Below the pieces are notes generated by a model. The model was given only the letters and a program-made list of their open reading frames with translations. It searched no databases and was not told the origin of the DNA. 64,000 nt of DNA from Streptomyces sp. NBC_01306 (GTDB taxonomy: Bacteria; Actinomycetota; Actinomycetes; Streptomycetales; Streptomycetaceae). The position numbers were made by a program, and so were the translations under genes. Where the stretch lies: contig NZ_JAPEPC010000001.1 of NCBI RefSeq assembly GCF_026340465.1, positions 3,002,001-3,066,000 on the forward strand, written 5' to 3'. The stretch's first letter is position 1. Each line of letters begins with the position of its first letter. Shown here piece after piece: positions 44,801 to 52,058 of the stretch.

Positions 44801-45322
44801 CTCGGCGAGTCCGGCCGCCGTGCGCTCCTCGTCGATCTCGGTGCGGTGCCGGCTGTCCCGTCTGCGGCGCAACGGCCGCAGCGCCCGGCCGAGTTCGAGC
44901 TCGTCGGCGAGTGCCTTGTCCTCGGGGATCCGCAGCGGCATCGCCCTGCGCGGCCGCGGGCCCGGCTCGGGCGGGCGCGTTCCGGGCGCGGGGCCCTGGC
45001 GGGCCGCCGCGTACAGGGCCGGGGTGGTGAGGTCGGGCAGATCCGGGTCGTCGGCCTCCGGTACGGGCTGCCGCGGGCCGCCCGCCTCCGGTCCGGAGTC
45101 CGGCGGCTCGGGGGGCGGCGGTGCGGCGGGCTCGTCCCGGTGGAGCGGCGCGTGTTGGCCCGCGGGCAGCCTGCGGGCCAGCCAGAGCACGTCGAGGACC
45201 TGGTCCGCGTCCAGGTCGTGACCGCAGGCGGACAGGACCCGCAGCGCGTCGGCGAGCGGGCCGCCGGGGGTGGCTGCCGCCCCCGGACCCGCCGCCGCCT
45301 CCGGATCGCCCGCCGTGGTCAC
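41876..45322 (-). CDS. SAV_2336-type vWA-like protein with pseudokinase and ParA-like domains
   Basis: 1148-aa multidomain protein. SAV_2336 N-terminal motif (about 20-55: LADALRVLSACGHDLDADQV) is followed by a Pro-rich linker. A vWA-like domain comes next (about 188-340) with DDGLS in place of DxSxS. A winged/helical part follows (about 400-560). Then comes a kinase-like fold (about 590-850) in which HRD is replaced by LADLSADS and DFG by DLSDC, so catalysis is doubtful. Last is a MinD/ParA-like domain (about 880-1130) without a GK(S/T) Walker A. The GTG start overlaps the moxR stop (GTGA). It is the vWA component of a vWA-MoxR-VMAP system. Confidence 0.8.
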   Translation of the reverse strand: MTTAGDPEAAAGPGAAATPGGPLADALRVLSACGHDLDADQVLDVLWLARRLPAGQHAPLHRDEPAAPPPPEPPDSGPEAGGPRQPVPEADDPDLPDLTTPALYAAARQGPAPGTRPPEPGPRPRRAMPLRIPEDKALADELELGRALRPLRRRRDSRHRTEIDEERTAAGLAETRLADVVQRPVRERWLNLVLLVDDGLSMLLWHRLGAELRALLERLGAFATIRVLGLDTRTPHQPRLHARPFRTDGAELPLSIVNDPSGRTLLLVVSDGMGAAWRSGTMHELLAVRAARGPVAVLHTLPPDMWEASGISAESWRATTRRIGGANTSWEIADPVLPPGLADFDGVPVPVLEPTARSLRDWARLLASPGTTVELPLLAGPGRFGAVAPSRDLSSVQHFRDAATPEAYRLAAHLAAVSPLSVPVMRLVQSAVPWKAGTSDLAEVFLGGLVRPHPAPVPGPLPAKHRVFDFSDETKAVLLDAVPQAELLHTSRRIGRRLGELAGNSPDFPAWLAHPEGSAQLPGSHQPFTSVERRLLSRFGVSFGDPASTPGPEREPEGPDADHWEPLTDDDPRRLGGYELRGRRRGRRTVVYRGVDPEGEEAVLRIPRPDLPASNGRLIDVEAEVLRRLQGQCAPVLLADGLRDSPRWLAMTPIADADSPAAQPPRLGDIYAQAVRGYTAPFDILRGLLVACYLANALSVCHVNGIVLADLSADSVFVLRRSVVLADLSDCAVDGVYAGSGPVPTREDNMRSLGELLQLISSKVGYELPGLPEGMHLWQGGAWDQLRDLVLRCLDVDPARRPAASEVAELLARYVARVRLQRGGAEGPAPLATGSHRPSARVPLDPPRDENEQRPAGSGLRLPRFGSARRETLARLERLRRPLPYSRRVTLAGAYHYSGRATATMVLGSLLASVRAEPVLALDGAASEGSLDAFLTRRNEAVVRDLAALEPTPSYAEIRALTTRLPSGLEVMAHRGGHFSQNPAHAHEYARVLAQTARHYSCVLTDWSRLRLDRSAQVVLDHTDRLVLCCGTADWFLDAAVRTLDDVREAGHERMASEAVVVAAEVGGSSGRRLPASFAGRLGVDPGQVVHVPFDTALQSPGWELGWLRAATVNAYLRLAELVLGADGTGAGDPAPAPAPDPGSPPAT

Positions 45323-46341
45323 ATCGCCCCGGTGAGCTGATGCAGTACGGCGTCCAGCAGCCCTTCAGCGTCCAGGTCGATACCGCCCGCTCGCAGGAAC
45401 ACGGCGTTGAGCAGCTGGTCGGTGGCGAGTTCGCCCGGGGCCCGGCGGCGCAGGAAGACCTCGATCAGGTCCTCGGCCTCCCGCAGCGCCTCCTCGCCGA
45501 GGTGCGCGGCGACGATGGCACGCAGCCGCTCCTCGTCGGGCACCGGCAGGTCGAGCCGGACGCAGCGGCGCAGGAACGCGGGCGGGAAGTCGCGCTCGCC
45601 GTTGCTGGTGATCACCACGACGGGGAACTCGGCGCACTGGACGAGCCCCTGGTGCACCCGGACCGTGCCCCGGTGGTCCAGGTTCTGCACCTCCACGTCG
45701 GCCATGTCCTCCGGGAGCCGGGTCAGCTCCGCGATGTCGAAGACGCCCTCCTCGAAGACGGTGAGCAGGTCGTTGGGCAGATCGACGTCGCCCTTGTCCA
45801 TCTCGTCGATGAGCAGGGCGCGCGGGGTGGACGACGGCACCAGGGCGGTGCCGAGCGGGCCGAGCCGGATGAACGTACCGATGGACGGCTCGCGTTCGCC
45901 GCGGTCCCGGCTCAGCGTCGTCTCGCGCAGCCGGCCGATCGCGTCGTACTGGTAGAGGGCGTCCTTCACGGTGGAGCGGCTGTTGACGGGCCAGCGCAGC
46001 AGCTCCCCCAGCCGCAGTTCGTGCGCGATGGCGCGGGCCAGCGACGACTTGCCGGTGCCTGCGGGGCCGGTCACCAGCAACGGACGGCGCAGGTGCAGCG
46101 CCGCGTTGACGACGTCGGCGTGCCGGGGCTCGATCAGATACGGCAACTCGGGGCGCATCGACCGTACGGGCGTGAAACGCCGCCAGGGCGGGGCCGACGG
46201 GAGGGCGATGGCCCGGGGCACGCCGTCGCCGCGGAAGAGCCGCCAGTCCGCGTCGGCACCACCTGCACCACCTGCACCACCTGCACCATCGGCAGGGGCA
46301 CCGGCATCGGCGTCGGGAGCGGGACCGGGAGCGGATGTCAT
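45319..46341 (-). CDS. MoxR-type AAA+ ATPase of the VMAP system
   Basis: 340-aa ATPase. Walker A GPAGTGKS at 92-99, Walker B ALLIDEMDK with Asp179/Glu180, and sensor 1 VVITSNGERD near 240 with the arginine-finger stretch PAFLRRCVRLDLP are all intact. The first 35 residues are Ala/Gly-rich and disordered. MoxR proteins act with vWA partners as chaperone-like remodellers. ATG 46341 overlaps the stop of the VMAP gene (ATGA), and its own stop overlaps the start of the vWA gene, so the three are coupled. Confidence 0.9.
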   Translation of the reverse strand: MTSAPGPAPDADAGAPADGAGGAGGAGGADADWRLFRGDGVPRAIALPSAPPWRRFTPVRSMRPELPYLIEPRHADVVNAALHLRRPLLVTGPAGTGKSSLARAIAHELRLGELLRWPVNSRSTVKDALYQYDAIGRLRETTLSRDRGEREPSIGTFIRLGPLGTALVPSSTPRALLIDEMDKGDVDLPNDLLTVFEEGVFDIAELTRLPEDMADVEVQNLDHRGTVRVHQGLVQCAEFPVVVITSNGERDFPPAFLRRCVRLDLPVPDEERLRAIVAAHLGEEALREAEDLIEVFLRRRAPGELATDQLLNAVFLRAGGIDLDAEGLLDAVLHQLTGAM

Positions 46342-48488
46342 GTGCTCTCCTGTGGTTCGGTCAGGTGCAGTCGGGGCACGGTGCGGTCGGCGTCGGCCCA
46401 GGCGAGGACCGGGCGGCCGGGGAACTCGGGCGGACTGGCCATGGCGTTGGCCCGGTAGCCGCGCACCCCGTCGGGCAGCTCCCGGGTGGCGACGTCCGCC
46501 ATGTGCTCGACGACATGTGACGCTCCGTCCCCACCGCGGTCCCACACCACCACAGGTATGCCCAGCGCGAGACAGATCTGCACGATGCCGTCACGCGGGC
46601 CGGGTGGTACGTCCACGGAGACGCGCACCGTGTCGAGTTGGTTGACAAGGGTGGAGTAGACGGCGTCACGGTCCATGGACTCCGAGACGACAATGGTCTT
46701 CCCCGAGTCGAGCCGGTTCCACCGGGTGCGCCAGTGGGACATGAACCGGCCGTGTCTGCGCAGGAGTTCGGGGCAGTGCACGACCAGCGGGTACTCCACG
46801 CCGAGCACCCCCGGCACGATCTCGTCCGGGTCCCGCGCCTCCCACTCGTCCACGGGCAGGTTCAGGCTGCCACGGTCCACCAGCACCTCGACCAGGGGCG
46901 GCCGTTCGTCCCCGTCCGGTGGCCTGAGCGAGTCCAGTACGCGCAGCACCTCGCGCGCCGCCTCCGACGCCGAGTACGACACGGCGCTGTCCGTCGACAC
47001 CTGCCGGGGCCCGGCCCCCTCGTCGCACCAGCTCCGCAGGTGGTGGCGGCCCGGCTCCGCCCGTGTCACCTGCACCAGGACGCGCACCCGCGCGGAGCGC
47101 TCGCGCACGGAGCGCACCCACTCCTGGGCATCGGCCCGGCGCTCGCCGAGCGCAGGCCGCGGGATACCGAGGCGCTGGGCCACCCCGTCCGCCCACATCC
47201 GCAGCTGCGCCCGCCGGGGCCCGGTGCTCAGCGCACCGACGTACTCCATGACGCGCAGCAGCGCCGGGACCCGGCGTTCCCGGCCGGTGGAGTGACCGTC
47301 GCCCGGCAGCACCTCCAGATGGTCGAGGAGCTCGTCCAGGGAGTCTCCGCCGGGCTGGGCCGCCAGATGCGGCAGCGCGGCGCGCACCGCCTCCGGGAAC
47401 CGGTCGAGCACGGCCCGGTCCATGGCCCGCAGATGCTTGCGCAGTGCGGTGTACTCCTGCGGGGACAGCAGCCTGGGCGCGCGCGAGAGGCTGCCCGCCG
47501 CGAGCAGCCGGTCGGCGGCTTCCGGGGTGTCGCGGCGCATGATCCCGGAGAGGGCCGCCAGGGCGCGCGGGTGCGTGAGGAGGAACGCCGCGAACTCCTC
47601 GGGGGTGGGCGGGGTGACGCCGCTGCCGTTCGGGATGCCGCACGCGGTGGCCAGCCGCTGGGCGCGGTCGATGCGCTCGCTCATCACCGGCAGGAGTTCC
47701 ACGATCGCCTCCGTCAGCAGCAGGAAGGCGGGGTCCTCCATGTCGAGGGGTGCGGGGAGCACCGCGTCGAGGATGCCCAGGGGGCGCAGTTCGGCCTCGA
47801 CGCGCTGCCAGGGGACGGCCCAGCTGCGCCGCACGAGATGCTGGGGGCTGTACGGGAGCGGGGCCCCGGTGCCGGGGTCGCGCGGCGGCATGAAGTGCGC
47901 GACGACCAGGCCGACGACGGCCCGCTCGTGCCGGCACCAGAGCGGTCCGCCGCTGTAGCCCGGGCCGACCGGCATGCCGCTGAGCTCGCCGTCCAGGTAG
48001 CCCAGGGAACGGTGGAGCGAGGCGACGGTGAGGCGGGCGAGGGTGGCGGCCCGGCCGCCGCCGTGCCAGGCCCCCACCTCCTGGCCGACCGCCATGGCGG
48101 CCCGGCCGGCGGCGGGCAGGCCCCCGGCGGGCCCGTCGACGCGCAGCACCGCGAGGTCGCCCAGCCACTCGTCGTCGCCCCTGCGCACCGCGCCGCCGTC
48201 CCGGCCGCGTGGCGGGATCCAGTGCGCCACCCGCGCGGGGTACCGGTACCACCGCACCGCGTCGCGCAGCTCCACGGGAATCTCACCGGACCCCGGCGAC
48301 CGGAACTCGAACATGTCGCGTCCCAGGGCGTCGTTGACGACGTGGGCGCAGGTCAGCACGGTGTCGGCGCCGAGTACGAAGCCCGCTCCTGCGGCCTTGT
48401 CGCCCTCGGCCCGCAGTACGGACACGACGTGGAGGGACGGGTCGTCGTCGTCCACGTCCCCCGCGGAGCGGAACCACCCCACGCTCAC
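46338..48488 (-). CDS. Trypsin-like peptidase fused to VMAP-C domain (VMAP protein)
   Basis: 716-aa protein. The N-terminal trypsin-like peptidase (about 18-220) has a complete triad: His49 in TCAHVV, Asp111 in LGDLAVLRV and Ser179 in GPGYSGGPLW. A central helical region (about 250-400) fits an effector-associated domain. The C-terminal VMAP-C region (about 430-716) contains SDSAVSY-like and VVVWDRGG elements. It has no signal peptide, so the protease acts inside the cell. The GTG start overlaps the CU044_2847 stop and its stop overlaps the moxR start. In the ternary-system model, it is the effector carrier activated by the MoxR/vWA pair. Confidence 0.85.
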   Translation of the reverse strand: MSVGWFRSAGDVDDDDPSLHVVSVLRAEGDKAAGAGFVLGADTVLTCAHVVNDALGRDMFEFRSPGSGEIPVELRDAVRWYRYPARVAHWIPPRGRDGGAVRRGDDEWLGDLAVLRVDGPAGGLPAAGRAAMAVGQEVGAWHGGGRAATLARLTVASLHRSLGYLDGELSGMPVGPGYSGGPLWCRHERAVVGLVVAHFMPPRDPGTGAPLPYSPQHLVRRSWAVPWQRVEAELRPLGILDAVLPAPLDMEDPAFLLLTEAIVELLPVMSERIDRAQRLATACGIPNGSGVTPPTPEEFAAFLLTHPRALAALSGIMRRDTPEAADRLLAAGSLSRAPRLLSPQEYTALRKHLRAMDRAVLDRFPEAVRAALPHLAAQPGGDSLDELLDHLEVLPGDGHSTGRERRVPALLRVMEYVGALSTGPRRAQLRMWADGVAQRLGIPRPALGERRADAQEWVRSVRERSARVRVLVQVTRAEPGRHHLRSWCDEGAGPRQVSTDSAVSYSASEAAREVLRVLDSLRPPDGDERPPLVEVLVDRGSLNLPVDEWEARDPDEIVPGVLGVEYPLVVHCPELLRRHGRFMSHWRTRWNRLDSGKTIVVSESMDRDAVYSTLVNQLDTVRVSVDVPPGPRDGIVQICLALGIPVVVWDRGGDGASHVVEHMADVATRELPDGVRGYRANAMASPPEFPGRPVLAWADADRTVPRLHLTEPQEST

Positions 48489-48961
48489 TCCCCGTCGGAC
48501 GTCGGGGCTGCGGCCGGGGCGGAGTTGGCGGGCGGGGCAGCGGGAGCGGAGTTCGTGGCGGGGGCGGAGTGGGCGGTGGAGTTGGTGGCGGGCTTCCAGC
48601 TGGCGGTGACGGTGAGATGGGCCTGCCCGTTGGAGCCCACGATCCCGAACTTGAGGTCCTGGCCGACCTGCACGCCGAAGGTCACGCTCAGCTCCGTGGG
48701 CGGCTCGGGCGCTGAGGAGACGGCGTGGTGCACCTCTTGGAGCAGCGGACCCAGCGGCTTGAACACCCCGCGCAGGGCCCCGGCCGCGAAGTTGGCGACG
48801 GCCCGGCCGCCCGCGGCCACCGGCACGGCCTGCCCCATGCCTTCCGGGAGGTCACGGTCGGGGGCGGCAGGTGCGGGGTCCGCGCCCTCGACGGGGGTGA
48901 GCAGGAAACGGACCGGCGTACCGTCGTCGAGTTCGAGGTCAGGCGTAGTAGACACGTGCAC
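48485..48961 (-). CDS. CU044_2847 family protein (trypsin-co-occurring domain 1)
   Basis: 158-aa protein. A beta-rich part (about 8-30, LDDGTPVRFLL) is followed by a helix and then the conserved PTELSVTFGVQVGQDLKFGI (about 92-111) with ASW at the end of the domain. The C-terminal 35 residues are Ala/Pro/Ser-rich repeats. The family regularly neighbours trypsin-like effectors and may bind or regulate them. The start is GTG 48961 or GTG 48955; no good ribosome site is visible. First gene of the four-gene operon; a GGTAAC-TCG-GTTACC palindrome lies 39-53 bp upstream. Confidence 0.8.
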   Translation of the reverse strand: MHVSTTPDLELDDGTPVRFLLTPVEGADPAPAAPDRDLPEGMGQAVPVAAGGRAVANFAAGALRGVFKPLGPLLQEVHHAVSSAPEPPTELSVTFGVQVGQDLKFGIVGSNGQAHLTVTASWKPATNSTAHSAPATNSAPAAPPANSAPAAAPTSDGE

Positions 48962-49275
48962 ATTGTCGCCAGTCGAACGCGTCCGGGGTGCACCGAACCG
49001 GTAACTCGGTTACCTGATCGGTGCATTGGGTGTTGCGCATGATCGAGCCGGCCCCTTCGCGCCGGCGCCAGTCCGCGCCCGGGATCTCCCGCCACCACGG
49101 TGTCGTCGCCACGGGACGCGTGCCGCGCATACCGTGGGGCAGGAGCCCCGCGCGAATACGAACGCCGGTTGGCGAGCAGACACTGGGCCTGGGAGACGTG
49201 CAGAGGGGGACCTTGCGTACCGGCCCCTCACCGTCGCGGCCTCGCGGCTCGCGGAACAGCACGAACGCTGATGGA
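48962..49275. other. Intergenic region upstream of the VMAP operon
   Basis: 314 bp with no convincing gene. It separates the 3' end of the Gfo/Idh gene from the start of the VMAP operon and must hold that operon's promoter. The palindrome at 49000-49014 is the only clear signal. Confidence 0.6.
49000..49014. promoter_or_regulatory. Palindrome upstream of the VMAP operon
   Basis: GGTAAC-TCG-GTTACC, a perfect 6-bp inverted repeat with 3-bp centre, 39-53 bp before the first gene of the operon, where a repressor could cover the promoter. Confidence 0.45.
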
Positions 49276-50175
49276 TCACGCCAGGTTCACCGGTGCGCCG
49301 CTCGTGCGGCTGCGGTGGGCGGCCTCGACGATCGCGACGATGTCGAGCACCTCCGCCTCGGGGACATTGGGGGTGCCGGTGCGGCAGGCGTCGACGATCG
49401 AGGTGAGCAGCCCGGTGAGCATGGGCGGTCCGGCCTCGATGGTGAACTCCGCTGCTCCGCCGGGACCGCTGACGCGCCCCGTCGTGAGCGGTGACCACCG
49501 TTCCTCGCCGCCGAGGGTCGCCGTCCGCCCGTCCGGCCAGGTCAGCGTGACCCTTTCGCCGGTCGAGGCGTCGACTTGTGCGCATCCCGGTCCGAGCGCC
49601 GCGACCGCGAGGTCGACCAGGTGCACGCCGTACCAGGCCAGGAACGGATGTCCGGGCTGGGTGGGCAGCGGGCCGGTCAGGTCGACGCGGTCGGGCCGGC
49701 CCCGGTTGGCGGCGCGGCGGAACTCGGGCGTGAAGCGCTTCGGCGAGCCCGCCAGCGGCAGACACCCGTGGACACCGGCCGTCGCCAGCATGGCCCTGGC
49801 GTCCTCAGAGGTGAGAGCGAAGCGCGTGTCGACGTAGACCGGCTTGCCGAACGGAGCCAGCCGGGTGAAGTGGTCCGCGTGGGTGCGGGCGTCGGAGGCG
49901 ACGACGAGCAGAGCGTCGCAGCCCTCGGCGACCTGCTCAGGGGTGGCGTACAGCGGGACCCCGAGTTCTGTCACCTCCCGGGCGAAGGAGTCGATGCGGC
50001 CCCGGCCGAGCGGGAAGTCCGCGGCCACCATGCCCTTCCAGGCCGCGGCGATCGTGCCGCCCGGCACGTTGCCGTTGACACCGTCGCCGAACAGGCGCGT
50101 GAAGGACGGCGCGTGCGGGGAGTCGAGGCCGATGAGTCCGAGGCGCAGCGGCGGTTCCGGCGATCGGGGCGTCAT
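49276..50175 (-). CDS. Gfo/Idh/MocA family oxidoreductase
   Basis: 299-aa NAD(P)-dependent dehydrogenase of sugars or inositols. An N-terminal Rossmann-like region begins LRLGLIGLDSPHAP, which departs from the usual GxGxxG. PEQVAEGCDALLVV (about 78-91) and GKPVYVDTRFALT with a Lys-Pro pair near 111 are typical. ATG 50175 overlaps the permease stop (ATGA), and the gene ends the seven-member leftward transport cluster. Within that cluster it probably oxidises the imported sugar or its product. Confidence 0.85.
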   Translation of the reverse strand: MTPRSPEPPLRLGLIGLDSPHAPSFTRLFGDGVNGNVPGGTIAAAWKGMVAADFPLGRGRIDSFAREVTELGVPLYATPEQVAEGCDALLVVASDARTHADHFTRLAPFGKPVYVDTRFALTSEDARAMLATAGVHGCLPLAGSPKRFTPEFRRAANRGRPDRVDLTGPLPTQPGHPFLAWYGVHLVDLAVAALGPGCAQVDASTGERVTLTWPDGRTATLGGEERWSPLTTGRVSGPGGAAEFTIEAGPPMLTGLLTSIVDACRTGTPNVPEAEVLDIVAIVEAAHRSRTSGAPVNLA

Positions 50176-51023
50176 CCCTTCACCCCCGAGGACGTGACGC
50201 CGGCGACAATGTGCCGCTGCAGCACGATGAAGATCACGAAGCAGGGGATGAAACTGACGAAGGCGGCGGACATGATGCTCGGCGTCGACACGGTCTCGGT
50301 GTGCAGCGTGGCGAGCCCGACGGTCAGCGTGCGGGTCTCGTCGGTCTGGCCCACGACCAGCGGCCACAGCAGGTCGTTCCAGTGCCACAGGAAGACGAAG
50401 ATGGCGAGCGTGGCCAGCACCGGCCGGATCAGGGGCAGCACGATCCGCGCGAAGGTGCGCCATTCCCCCGCTCCGTCGATGCGTGCCGCGTCGAACAGCT
50501 CGTCGGGCAGGTCGCGGACGAACTGCCGGATGAGGAACACGGCCTGTGCGTTGGCGAGGGTGGGCATGATCAGGCCCCAGAGCGTGTTCACCCCGTTCAT
50601 GCGGGCGACGAGGATGAACGTGGGGATGAGCGTCGCCTGCATCGGCACCATGAGAGTGGCGACGATCGCCCACAGCACGGCGTTGCGGCCCGGGAAGCGC
50701 TTGCGTACCAGGGCATAGGCGGCCATCGACGCGGTGAGCAGGATGACCACCACCGAGACGACGGAGTAGATGAAGGAGTTGAGCAGCCAGAGCGGGAAGT
50801 CGCCGACCTGGAAGATGCGGGTGATGTTGTCGAGGGTCAGCGAGTCGGGCAGCGCGTCCGGCAGCGTGGGGGCGTCCTCAGGCGAAAGGGCCAGGACGGC
50901 AACGGCGAGCAGCGGGCCTACCGTGAACAGCGACATGAGGGTCAGCAGGAGGGCCGCGACGCGCCGGCTGCGGTGCGTGGGGCTCCCGCGTCGCGTGCCG
51001 AGGGTGGTGGACGGGGAGGTCAC
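50172..51023 (-). CDS. Carbohydrate ABC transporter permease (MalG type)
   Basis: 283-aa membrane protein with about six hydrophobic segments and the EAA loop FDAARIDGAGEWRTFARI near residue 185. The start is GTG 51023, overlapping the preceding permease stop by 4 nt (GTGA), and its stop overlaps the Gfo/Idh start. No ATPase gene is in the operon. Confidence 0.9.
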   Translation of the reverse strand: MTSPSTTLGTRRGSPTHRSRRVAALLLTLMSLFTVGPLLAVAVLALSPEDAPTLPDALPDSLTLDNITRIFQVGDFPLWLLNSFIYSVVSVVVILLTASMAAYALVRKRFPGRNAVLWAIVATLMVPMQATLIPTFILVARMNGVNTLWGLIMPTLANAQAVFLIRQFVRDLPDELFDAARIDGAGEWRTFARIVLPLIRPVLATLAIFVFLWHWNDLLWPLVVGQTDETRTLTVGLATLHTETVSTPSIMSAAFVSFIPCFVIFIVLQRHIVAGVTSSGVKG

Positions 51024-51976
51024 TTGGCGTCCTTCCTTTCGACGAAGTGCCGCTGGATGAGGGAAAGGATCAGCACGATGGCGAAGAGCACCATGCCGAT
51101 GGCCGCCGCGTAGCCGAAGTCGAGGTACTTGAAGCCCTCGTCGTAGAGGAAGTAGATGAGGCTGTAGCTGGCCCTGTTGGGGCCGCCGCCGGTCATGACG
51201 TAGATGGTGTCGAAGACCTGGAAGCCGACGATCGTCTCGATCACGAGGACGAAGAACAGCACGGGCTTGAGCAGCGGCAACGTCACGTGCCAGAAGGCCT
51301 GCAGGCTGCTCGCCCCGTCGATGCGGGCCGCCTCGTGCACCTCCGCGGGCTGGGCCTTCAGGCCGGCGAGGAAGACGAGCATGGAGTAGCCGAAGCCCTT
51401 CCACACCGACACCATGGCGAGGCAGCCGATCACCAGCCACTGGTCCCCGGACAGGAAGGGCACCGTGCCGGCACCGAGTCCGCGCAGCGCGGCGTTCAGC
51501 GGTCCGTCGGTGTCGAAGATCCAGGACCAGATGATGCCGGCCATGACGAAGGAACTCAGGTAGGGCACGAAGAGCAGGGCGCGGAATGTGCCGGTGAAGC
51601 GCACCAGCGTGTTCAGCAGCAGCGCGCCGCCCAGGGACACGGCGATGGTCAGCGGCACGAAGATGACGACGTAGACGGCGGTGGCCGTGAGCGACTGCCA
51701 GAAGTTCGGGTCGGAGAAGAGGCGTTGGTAGTTCTGCGTCCCGAGCCAGGACACGTCGCCGTTGAGCCGGTACTGCGTCAGGCTCATGGCGCCCGCACCC
51801 GCGATGGGGAGGAACTTGAACAGGCCGAAGATGACGAGTGTCGGAAGGACGAACAGGATGCCTGCGACCGCTTCGCGACGGTGGGCCGCACGGCTGCCGG
51901 CAGAGGTCTTCACCGCGGCCGGGCGGGACGCCGCTCGGCTGTCGGGTGCTGTTCTGGTGGGTGTGCGCACGGGCAT
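51020..51976 (-). CDS. Carbohydrate ABC transporter permease (MalF type)
   Basis: 318-aa membrane protein with about six hydrophobic segments. The EAA loop VHEAARIDGASSLQAFWH lies near residue 215. The N-terminus is basic. ATG 51976 (MPVRTPTRT) is chosen; the frame is open to 52129, but that extension overlaps the solute-binding protein gene. It lies 82 nt downstream of that gene. Confidence 0.9.
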   Translation of the reverse strand: MPVRTPTRTAPDSRAASRPAAVKTSAGSRAAHRREAVAGILFVLPTLVIFGLFKFLPIAGAGAMSLTQYRLNGDVSWLGTQNYQRLFSDPNFWQSLTATAVYVVIFVPLTIAVSLGGALLLNTLVRFTGTFRALLFVPYLSSFVMAGIIWSWIFDTDGPLNAALRGLGAGTVPFLSGDQWLVIGCLAMVSVWKGFGYSMLVFLAGLKAQPAEVHEAARIDGASSLQAFWHVTLPLLKPVLFFVLVIETIVGFQVFDTIYVMTGGGPNRASYSLIYFLYDEGFKYLDFGYAAAIGMVLFAIVLILSLIQRHFVERKDAK

Positions 51977-52058
51977 GGCGGCCAATCGACGTGGCGGAGA
52001 CGGTTCGGGAGCGGTGCGGCCTCTCTCGGGGCCGTGGCCGCATGGCTCGTCTGCTGGG

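Noticed and set aside
42050..45340. Very long open frame (over 1000 codons) on the forward strand opposite the vWA gene
   Set aside because: It is the antisense of a gene with clear domains and has no family patterns; such frames are common at this GC content.
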